From contig CAMRBO010000010.1 in NCBI GenBank assembly GCA_947040465.1, positions 1 through 13,624 on the forward strand: a stretch of DNA of 13,624 bases, read 5' to 3'. Below are positions 8,030 through 13,624 of this stretch, piece by piece. The DNA comes from an uncultured Mycoplasma sp. (GTDB lineage: Bacteria; Bacillota_I; Bacilli_A; Mycoplasmatales; Metamycoplasmataceae). The first letter of the stretch is position 1; each line of letters opens with the position of its first letter. The notes under the pieces were generated by a model. The model was not told the origin of the DNA. It saw nothing but the letters and a program-made list of their open reading frames with translations, and did not search any database. The position numbers and the translations under genes were made by a program.

Positions 8030-9181
8030 TTAATGTATTGGGTGTGTATGTAATTCTTTTCTTTTTGTTTCTTTCATGTAGAAAATATGTGATATTTTTC
8101 AAAATATAAAAAAGAATAAGTAGAAAATGGCAGCCACGCCAAAAAAGAAGAAAAAGAAGAAAGGGTTCCCTGGATCAGTATGACTAAAAGGAATCATGTT
8201 CGGATTTAGGTTTGTGATAATTCCATAAACGCTATAACGGGTAACAAATGATAATAAATATGCATAAATTCCATATGCTAATGGAAAGACTAATCCAATT
8301 GTTGAGGTATTAAAAAAAGTGTTTGGTTTTTCTTTAGATATATATAAACTATTTATGGTAAAAACAACAAAAGTAATAGGAACCACCCCGTGCAATCAAG
8401 TCGTCTTTATAAAATCTGGTCAAGTAGGATAATCATATTTTAAGTTTCCAAAAGGTAATAAGTAAGCTCAAAAACACACTCCAACAACTGTTATGTAAGC
8501 GGCTAATAAAATCATTATCGTATTATTTCTAAAAATAATAGTTTGATGAGAAAATGAGAAAATAATAGCAAAGAAAATAATAACTAAGTTGGACAATTGT
8601 GTAAAATAAGAAAAAGTATTGAACAAAACATTTTTGTTCGGATCGTTTTCAGAATATTCTTTTAAAACTCACATTCATATAAAGTCAATTATAATTACCA
8701 AAAGTAAAAATAAAAACAGTGTTGTATTCCAAAATAATCTATTCTTTTTTTGTTTGAAACCAGAACCTCATTTATAAAAATTAATTTGCTCAGGTGCATC
8801 TTTTTTTGTTTTTAAATAACTTCAAAACTGCTGATAACTTTTTGTTTGAAGTGCAAGAGTAAAAGTGTATGGCAATAAAGTTCAAACAAACAATCCGCCA
8901 GTTAAGAAATAATTTCTTTTCATTTTTTTATCACTAATTTTATTGATCTCTCACAATGAAGCAAACCATGTTGTGATAAACATAACTAATGAAACCATCA
9001 TTAAACCTCGATAAACTTGAACGCTGACAGGCAAGATTAAATTGTCATCACCCATCAAATATTTATTGTCATAAGTTTTTCAATCATCAAAGGTTATTGA
9101 AAAAATTGTTAGGCCAGTAATTAATAGAATAATCATAATAATTGAAAAAAATGATATTTTAGAAATTGATTTATAAGACAT
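8030..9181 (-). CDS. Polytopic membrane protein, DUF1600/Pr6Pr-like
   Basis: This 383-residue protein has about nine hydrophobic segments. The stretches SYFTQLSNLVIIFFAI, LHGVVPITFVVFTI and VFPLAYGIYAYL resemble the conserved pattern of Pr6Pr/DUF1600-type membrane proteins, several of which occur in mycoplasmas, but I know of no proven function. Many Trp codons are TGA, including one at 8099-8101, so the C-terminal tail (WKISHIFYMKETKR...) is lost under the standard code. Seven phenylalanines in a row near the C-terminus come from a purine-only tract on the plus strand. The start ATG at 9181 has no ribosome-binding site, but TATAAT lies exactly 10 bases upstream, as in the gene starting at 6911. 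Confidence 0.7.
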
Positions 9182-9191
9182 ATTGTTATAA

Positions 9192-9197
9192 ATTATA
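9192..9197 (-). promoter_or_regulatory. -10 box giving a leaderless mRNA
   Basis: TATAAT on the minus strand ends 10 bases before the ATG at 9181, the same geometry as at 6922-6927. No Shine-Dalgarno sequence is present in the short interval. Confidence 0.5.
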
Positions 9198-9198
9198 T

Positions 9199-9219
9199 GA
9201 TAAAATCATTTTTTTTATC
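9199..9219 (-). terminator. Possible hairpin after the heptad-repeat gene
   Basis: GATAAAA/TTTTATC (9199-9205 with 9213-9219) forms a 7-bp stem with a 7-base loop, 11 bases after the stop of the heptad-repeat gene. It sits directly upstream of the next gene's -10 box. It has no clear U-tract, so this is tentative. Confidence 0.3.
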
Positions 9220-9230
9220 TTATATGATGT

Positions 9231-9587
9231 TTATTTGAGGTTATTTCTTGTAAATATTAACGAATGTTTTTCCAAGATTGCTGAATGTTTTTCCAAGATT
9301 GCTGAATGTTTTTCCAAGATTAATGAATGTTCTTCTAAGATTGCCGAATGTTCTTCTAATTTTCTTTTAATTGGTTCTAATTTTATGTCTATTAATTTAC
9401 CAATTGCTTCTAGATCGCCCATACTTAATTTATTTAACTTAGCCATCTTTTTTACAATAATTCCCTTAGTTTGAATAATAACTTCTTTTGTTATGTTATT
9501 TTCATAAATTATAACATGTTCATAAACCGTTATGGTTTTTAAAAATGCATTAAACTCTTTGATGGGGATTATTTTTTTGTTTTTCAT
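9231..9587 (-). CDS. Small protein with C-terminal heptad-repeat coiled coil
   Basis: This 118-residue, soluble-looking protein is of unknown function. Residues 1-70 form an unrecognised N-terminal region containing TVYEHVIIYENN and TKGIIVKKMAKLNKLSMG. Five heptads then follow (LEEHSAI, LEEHSLI, LEKHSAI, LEKHSAI, LEKHSLI), which should form a coiled coil, and then a short basic tail. Mycoplasmas have other small families with leucine-heptad tails (such as DUF16/UPF0134 in M. pneumoniae), but I cannot show homology. The true start is the ATG at 9587, 8 bases after GAGG in GAGGTGAT. The GTG at 9596 is part of that ribosome-binding site. The heptads are encoded by a 21-bp DNA repeat, so length may vary between strains. 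Confidence 0.75.
   Translation of the reverse strand: MKNKKIIPIKEFNAFLKTITVYEHVIIYENNITKEVIIQTKGIIVKKMAKLNKLSMGDLEAIGKLIDIKLEPIKRKLEEHSAILEEHSLILEKHSAILEKHSAILEKHSLIFTRNNLK
9262..9366. repeat. 21-bp tandem repeat, five copies
   Basis: Units begin at 9262, 9283, 9304, 9325 and 9346, and each starts GAATGTT. The first two are identical (GAATGTTTTTCCAAGATTGC plus T). The others diverge gradually toward the 5' part of the gene. The unit is a multiple of three and encodes one heptad, so copy changes would keep the reading frame. Confidence 0.92.
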
Positions 9588-9723
9588 CAAAATCACCTCT
9601 ATATATAAGTGTCTAAAATTACAAAAAAATCAGATAAAAAAACTATTTTGATAAAAATTAGCTTTTTTTATTAATTTCGTTGTTCTGTTTTCCACAAATT
9701 AAAATAACTTTAATGAGTTTTTA

Positions 9724-9994
9724 ATGTTGACAAAAGATCATCAGATTATTTTATTATCTAATGATGAAAATTTGAAATTGTAGATAAAAAACATTATCAT
9801 TTATTTTGTTGGTTTAGAGTTAATAATATTATCGAAGATATCAATGAACCTATTTAGATAAAGAGAGAATCAATGTTATTGTTAGCATATTTAAAGATAT
9901 AGAACTATTTCATTTTACATTATCTTTTAAATCGCTTGATTTTTGATATTTTAGAATATTCATTTTATATTTTCTTTTGATTTTTTTTATTTAG
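9724..9994 (+). pseudogene. Possible decayed, frameshifted gene
   Basis: Three consecutive open segments in different frames join into protein-like sequence. The first is MLTKDHQIILLSNDENLKL (from ATG 9724), the second VDKKHYHLFCWFRVNN onward (from 9780), and the third ERINVIVSIFKDIELFHFTL onward (9863 to a TAG at 9992-9994). A terminator-like hairpin follows on the same strand at 10010-10030. No family is recognised, and chance open frames in A/T-rich DNA are a real alternative. Confidence 0.3.
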
Positions 9995-10009
9995 GTTGTT
10001 TAAATAAAA

Positions 10010-10030
10010 AATTTCTTAAATAAAGAAATT
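10010..10030. terminator. Bidirectional terminator-like hairpin
   Basis: AATTTCTT/AAGAAATT (10010-10017 with 10023-10030) forms an 8-bp stem with a 5-base loop. It is followed by GTTTTTTAT on the plus strand and by TTTTTATTTAAA on the minus strand. It could end the minus-strand membrane gene at 10207 and the decayed plus-strand gene at 9994. Confidence 0.55.
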
Positions 10031-10206
10031 GTTTTTTATCAGTAGGCTAGATAAAATCTAATGTTATTATGTCAAATTTTTATACTTCCCTACACAAGTT
10101 CAACCTGATTGTCAAGTATATTTAAATATCGGTTACTATCATTACATCATTCGTGTTTTGTTTTGATGTATATATAATGTTTATGAAAAAAGTAATTATA
10201 TGATTT

Positions 10207-10611
10207 TTAGTTAGTGCTTACTTTATTAGAACCAATTACTGTATTATCATCAATGTCATTAATTGATTTGGGAATTCCTTCTGGAAGTGATGCATATACA
10301 ATAAATGTAAATATAAAACCAATAAATACTGTGAATAACAATAATGTAAAAAGGTGTTTATATTCTTCTTTATCGCTTTTATCTAATTTAGAAAATAATC
10401 CAAATTGTTGAACTAAAGATACCATTCATAGTATTCACAATACAAATGTCACTATCCCAAATAGAATACCTATTATAAGTCCTATTGGTGCTGGCAAAAA
10501 CATTACTGCAATTGTAATAACAAATAATACTACTATTACCGGTATTGTAATCATGTTTCTTTTTGCCAATTTTTTCAGTTTTACTCAATTTTGTGCTGTC
10601 GTTAAAGTCAT
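10207..10611 (-). CDS. Small membrane protein of unknown function
   Basis: This 134-residue protein has three hydrophobic segments, at about 21-40 (IPVIVVLFVITIAVMF), 43-68 (GLIIGILFGIVTFVLW) and 88-108 (LFTLLLFTVFIGFIFTFIVY). A polar basic stretch, LFSKLDKSDKEEYKH, lies before the third, and the C-terminal tail is acidic and Asn-rich. No family is recognised. Three TGA Trp codons divide it under the standard code. The start ATG at 10611 has only a weak GGAAG ribosome-binding site. It follows the Fic gene by 67 bases on the same strand, but a TATAAT box in the gap suggests its own promoter. Confidence 0.7.
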
Positions 10612-10646
10612 ATATTTACTTCCGTTCTTAATTGTTATGGATTTTA

Positions 10647-10652
10647 ATTATA
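10647..10652 (-). promoter_or_regulatory. -10 box of the small membrane protein gene
   Basis: TATAAT on the minus strand lies 36 bases before the start at 10611, with a weak TTATAA -35-like hexamer 18 bases upstream. It lies in the gap after the Fic gene. Confidence 0.45.
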
Positions 10653-10678
10653 TACTATCTTTACTTTTATTTATAATT

Positions 10679-11728
10679 TTAGGATTTGTTAATAATATCC
10701 ATAATCCCTTTTAATACATATGACTTTGATTTTTTGTTAAATTCAAGTTGAATAACAAGATTTTCCTCAATCAATCTATTTAATAGTTTTTTAGCTAAAT
10801 ATGGAGTTATCTTCATTGATTCTGAAATTGATTTACTCGAAATAATTAATTGTTTATATAAAAAGGTGTTTATCAGTGATTTATCAATGTTTGTACTTTC
10901 GTTTATTGTTTCAAATAATATATCAAGTTCTCCAAGTAATTTCATGCCCTCATCACAAGAAGCAGAAACGGCTTCTAAAATGTAAATAATAAATTCACTA
11001 ATACTATTTTCATCTTTATTGACTTTTTGTAAAAGTCCATAGTATTCTTTTTTAGTTTTTAATATTTGTTGACTTAGAGGAATAAAAGGCGAATTAATAA
11101 CTCCACACATCATTAAATATAAAATATTAATGATTCTTCCTGTTCTTCCATTTCCATCATTATAAGGATGGATAGATTCAAATTGATAATGGCTAATAGC
11201 CATTTTAATTAATGGAAATTTATTATCGTTATTCATATAAATTTCTAAATCGTCTAAATGTTTTAATATTTCATCTTTACTTTGTGGCGGTGTATATATG
11301 ATGTTTTTATTACCATCAACAATATGGATTCCGTATCCGCTTCTTATTTCGTCTTTATTATTTCTTATCAATTGTTGAAGTCTAGTAAAAATCTTTTTAT
11401 CTAAAAAGTTTTTTTCTAAGATTGATTCGATACCAAAGATAACAGCATTGATTACACCCGTAACTTCAGAACCTTTATCAATATAATTTTTATTAATTGA
11501 TAAGTTAGCATAAATATCTAAAATTGTATTGTATGGTGGAAGAAATTTTTCAAATTTAATAATATTCTTAATTTCAATAATTTTAATCATAAAATTGAAG
11601 ATTTCACTAAATGAGCAATACTTTAATGATCCATCTAATCTTGATATTTTGGAAAGAGCTTCATTATGTTTTTCTATTATGACAGAATTAGATAAATAAT
11701 CTACTTGTTCTAATTTCTTTTTAATCAT
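10679..11728 (-). CDS. Fic-domain protein (probable AMPylator/NMP transferase)
   Basis: Fic enzymes usually attach AMP from ATP to hydroxyl side chains of target proteins. This 349-residue protein has an N-terminal helical region and the substrate-binding flap (IRSGYGIHIVDGNKNIIYTPP, about 128-148). The complete Fic motif HPYNDGNGRTGR spans 187-198 with catalytic His187. A C-terminal helix-turn-helix-like region (ISESMKITPYLAKKLLNRLI, about 301-320, then a wing-like strand pair) gives the layout of the common COG3177 family. I cannot find the inhibitory [ST]xxxE[GN] motif expected at about 70-100, so autoinhibition may be absent or altered. The start ATG at 11728 follows AAAGGA at good spacing. 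No antitoxin partner is evident; the next gene encodes a membrane protein. Confidence 0.93.
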   Translation of the reverse strand: MIKKKLEQVDYLSNSVIIEKHNEALSKISRLDGSLKYCSFSEIFNFMIKIIEIKNIIKFEKFLPPYNTILDIYANLSINKNYIDKGSEVTGVINAVIFGIESILEKNFLDKKIFTRLQQLIRNNKDEIRSGYGIHIVDGNKNIIYTPPQSKDEILKHLDDLEIYMNNDNKFPLIKMAISHYQFESIHPYNDGNGRTGRIINILYLMMCGVINSPFIPLSQQILKTKKEYYGLLQKVNKDENSISEFIIYILEAVSASCDEGMKLLGELDILFETINESTNIDKSLINTFLYKQLIISSKSISESMKITPYLAKKLLNRLIEENLVIQLEFNKKSKSYVLKGIMDIINKS

Positions 11729-11769
11729 AGAAAATCCTTTTGATAATTAAATTATCTTATATGTGTCTA

Positions 11770-11775
11770 ATTATA
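11770..11775 (-). promoter_or_regulatory. -10 box of the Fic gene
   Basis: TATAAT on the minus strand sits within the palindrome ATTATATATAAT, 41 bases before the ATG at 11728. The predicted leader of about 35 bases contains the Shine-Dalgarno sequence. The box is followed directly by TAGACA, a motif also found upstream of the genes starting at 2089 and 9587. Confidence 0.45.
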
Positions 11776-11813
11776 TATAATTCTGAAAATAGTTTAACTT
11801 TTGAAGAGTTAAA

Positions 11814-12045
11814 TTAAATTAAAATATTGAGCGAATTATTATGAATTTCTTTTTGAAATAATGACCAGAGATCATTTAACTTATTTTGACGATATTGATT
11901 TCTAATTGAAAGATACTTAATAATTTTGTATCTTTCATAATATATAATTTTATTCTAGTTGGATAAATACCTAGTTTAGCTAAATCGTCTTCAATGTTTA
12001 TTAAAGCACATAAGAAAATAGTTTTTAATAAACATTAGATTGATG
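11814..12045 (-). pseudogene. Possible gene remnant between fic and the restriction genes
   Basis: The 430-base gap 11729-12158 has no intact gene. On the minus strand, one frame reads LLKTIFLCALINIEDDLAKL then GIYPTR. A second frame continues with YERYKIIKYLSIRNQYRQNK, LNDLWSLFQKEIHNN, ending at a TAA at 11814-11816. A single frameshift near GIYPTR would join them into about 70 residues of normal-looking protein. No family is recognised. Chance is possible. Confidence 0.3.
11907..11937. repeat. 10-bp perfect inverted repeat
   Basis: TGAAAGATAC/GTATCTTTCA (11907-11916 with 11928-11937) has an 11-base loop. Neither side has a U-tract, so it is not a typical terminator. It lies between the divergent Fic and restriction genes and inside the possible gene remnant, where it spells part of YERYKIIKYLS. 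Confidence 0.6.
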
Positions 12046-12124
12046 TATAATTCATATATTGTCCTCAAACATTGTATGACATGATTAAAATGCTTGCTTT
12101 CATTTTTCATTTTTCTTAAATAAA

Positions 12125-12130
12125 TATAGT
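12125..12130 (+). promoter_or_regulatory. -10-like box of the restriction-modification operon
   Basis: TATAGT lies 28 bases before the endonuclease ATG, with no clear -35. The short leader carries GGGA as a modest ribosome-binding site. This is a weak call in such A/T-rich DNA. Confidence 0.3.
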
Positions 12131-12158
12131 AAAATTATAAAAATGAAATGGGAAATAC

Positions 12159-13205
12159 ATGCATGAAAAAAATACTAATTTAGAGATTACTGATAGAGTT
12201 CTTAAAATTATGAATAATCACCTATTGGATCAAAAAAAACAAGCAAACTCAGCATTGTATTTAGAAATTCAAAAAATGATAGGTCCTTTATCCATTAAAA
12301 GTACAGCAACTGATTTCTTGATAACTAAAAAAACTCAATCTCAAACAATTAAATTAGGAGATGCTTTAGAAGCGGTGATTAAGTATTTTTTAGAATTACA
12401 CAACCCTAAAATGTTAAGTCTTATTTTTGATTATTCTGATACCAACTTTCAATGAAAATATAAATATAAAAAATATGATTATGATCTTCATTTTGTTGTG
12501 GGAGAAACGCTCTATATTGGTGAAATTAAATTGAGAGACAACCACGACAGCACTAAAAAGGAAGGTCAAGAAAAGGATCTTTTAAATAAATTTCATTTTT
12601 CTATAAATAATTTTGATTATTTTAAGCAGGAACATAAAATCACTTTAAAAAACATCAAACATTGTCACTTAATTATATTTTTTTTAGATGATTCTTTTAA
12701 AAAAAATGGAGAAAAAATACTGTCTAATTTAGTACCTGAGGTAGATGATTTTGATAAAAACCCTAACTATAATTCTATTAATTTTAAAGCATCTCTTATC
12801 TATGGTTCTGAATCTGAGAGTGTGTTACCTAATTTCAATTGAAAAGAAATGGTGGATTATATTAATTGTTATTGAGAAAATTTTAATAAGTCACAAGGAG
12901 ATTATTATTTTGAAAAATATATTTCTAATATTGAAGAAAATTTTATAGAATTGTTGGAGATTTATTGCTCTTTTCAAAACCCTAATAAAAATAACTTTAA
13001 AGCAGTAATTAAAAACTATTCAGATACCGATTCTTGAATTAAATTTTCCCAAAAAATAATAACTTTTTTTTCTTTAAAAAAGTTAGAAGTTTCAAAAAAT
13101 ATAAATAAATATTTTAAGAAAAATAATAATATTTTTTCTAAAGATGATTTAGATAAACTTTTAACAATAATGTTTTATGAAGGTGGAGAAGATGTTGAAA
13201 AATAA
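12159..13205 (+). CDS. Type II restriction endonuclease, probably HinfI-like (GANTC)
   Basis: This 348-residue nuclease is predicted to cut unmethylated DNA at the site protected by the methyltransferase that follows. The PD-(D/E)xK core is visible: Asp109 in YDYDLHFVV, then Glu122-x-Lys124 in YIGEIKLRDNHDSTKK, which is D-x12-E-x-K. The assignment as a restriction enzyme rests on this core and on the overlapping methyltransferase, and GANTC specificity is inferred from that partner. Several TGA Trp codons (for example at 12453, 12840, 12873 and 13035) break it under the standard code, but the frame is open from 12159 to the TAA at 13203. The start follows GGGAAATAC. The last 14 bases overlap the methyltransferase start. 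It contains T8 and A8 runs at about 12678 and 12699. Confidence 0.82.
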
Positions 13206-13624
13206 ACAAATTTCTTTTTTGGCAAACGCAGATTGTTTGGAAGAGTTAAAAAAAATTGATGATAATTCAATTGATTTGATTTTTGCTGACCCACCTTATT
13301 GAATGAGAACAAGCGGTAGCTTGTTAAGGGTTGATGGTAGCGAGTTTGCTGGTGTTGATGATGAATGAGACAAGAACTTCATAGATCTTGATGATTATTA
13401 TAATTTTACAGAAAATTGATTACGTGAATGCCATAGAATATTGAATAAAAATGGTGCAATTTGAGTTATAGGTGGAATGCAATGCATTTATATGATAGGT
13501 GAAATAATGCAAAAGTTAGAGTTCTGATTTTTGAATGATATTATTTGAAAAAAAACAAATCAAACTCAAACTTTTACCGAAACTCGATTTAATATTTTTA
13601 TTAAAACATTGATTTGGCCTTCTA
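13192..13624 (+). CDS. Adenine-specific DNA methyltransferase, M.HinfI/CcrM-like (partial)
   Basis: The first 144 residues of a beta-class N6-adenine methyltransferase are present before the window ends. The catalytic motif DPPY is at 33-36 in LIFADPPYW. It is followed by GSLLRVDGSEFAGVDDEWDK, WLRECHRILNKNGAIWVIGG and FWFLNDIIWKKTNQ, which follow M.HinfI and CcrM (GANTC methylases) closely from memory. The AdoMet-binding FxGxG motif should lie beyond the edge. Trp codons are mostly TGA, including W37 just after DPPY. ATG at 13192 is preceded by AGGTGGAG inside the endonuclease gene, so translation is probably coupled. The target base would be the A of GANTC, by analogy. Confidence 0.93.

Larger units (their letters stand above)
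9588..10206. other. Intergenic region without an intact gene
   Basis: This 619-base stretch is very A/T-rich. I find no intact gene, RNA gene or insertion-sequence end. It holds a possible decayed plus-strand gene (9724-9994) and a hairpin (10010-10030). Short ORFs at 10060-10180 on the plus strand have no ribosome-binding site and no recognisable product. Confidence 0.6.

Noticed and set aside
7924..8109. Plus-strand ORF of 61 codons
   Set aside because: It overlaps the end of the DUF1600/Pr6Pr-like gene and the pnuC promoter region on the opposite strand. It has no ribosome-binding site and a composition expected from A/T-rich DNA.
8144..8168. Purine-only tract as a phase-variable simple repeat
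   Set aside because: It is an irregular A/G mix encoding consecutive Phe and Pro codons in a membrane segment, without a uniform repeat unit or a long homopolymer.
9255..9370. CRISPR-like array of short repeats
   Set aside because: The 21-bp units are directly adjacent with no spacers, lie inside a coding frame and encode heptads.
10070..10125. Short plus-strand reading MSNFYTSLHKFNLIVKY, resembling the start of an IS200/IS605 TnpA
   Set aside because: It is only 18 codons, without a ribosome-binding site, a catalytic HUH motif or flanking element ends. The likeness is too weak.
10388..10588. Minus-strand ORF of 66 codons
   Set aside because: It is another frame of the 134-residue membrane protein gene, which has the better start and continuous hydrophobic segments when TGA is read as Trp.

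Overview
The window is from a mollicute (Mycoplasma or a close relative). It is very AT-rich, and nearly every longer gene reads through in-frame TGA codons at places where its family has tryptophan, so genetic code 4 applies and standard-code ORF calls break these genes into pieces. The coordinates below are the repaired genes. The first 22 bases are Illumina adapter sequence, so the left edge is a contig end and not biology.

Layout, left to right. (1) Minus strand, 59-2089: a C39-peptidase ABC exporter of the bacteriocin/peptide-processing type. (2) Minus strand, 4389-2245: ptsH, ptsI and tRNA-Gly(UCC), which look like one transcription unit ending in a hairpin. A second hairpin with a U-tract separates this unit from the exporter. 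(3) Minus strand, 6911-4609: three genes joined by 8-base ATG/TAA overlaps. Two encode small, similarly built membrane proteins. The third encodes a 529-residue protein with a signal peptide whose C-terminal motifs match GT80 (PM0188/PmST1-type) sialyltransferases. (4) Minus strand, 9587-7144: a small protein with a 5 x 21-bp heptad repeat, a nine-segment membrane protein of DUF1600/Pr6Pr character, and a PnuC-type vitamin transporter. (5) 9588-10206 has no intact gene, but holds a possible decayed plus-strand gene and a bidirectional hairpin. (6) Minus strand, 11728-10207: a Fic-domain protein with a C-terminal winged-helix-like region, then a small membrane protein. (7) 11729-12158: a divergent intergenic region with minus-strand coding traces. 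(8) Plus strand, 12159-13624: a type II restriction-modification pair whose methyltransferase resembles M.HinfI/CcrM (GANTC). The methyltransferase runs off the window.

The sugar-uptake core (HPr and enzyme I) is ordinary. The rest looks accessory: peptide export, a secreted glycosyltransferase-like protein with membrane partners, a Fic protein and a restriction system. The most interesting part is the GT80-like operon, because a secreted sialyltransferase fold is unexpected in a wall-less organism. Several genes (6911, 9181, perhaps 2089) lack a Shine-Dalgarno sequence. Two of them have a TATAAT box exactly 10 bases before the ATG, which predicts leaderless mRNAs. The other genes have good ribosome-binding sites.
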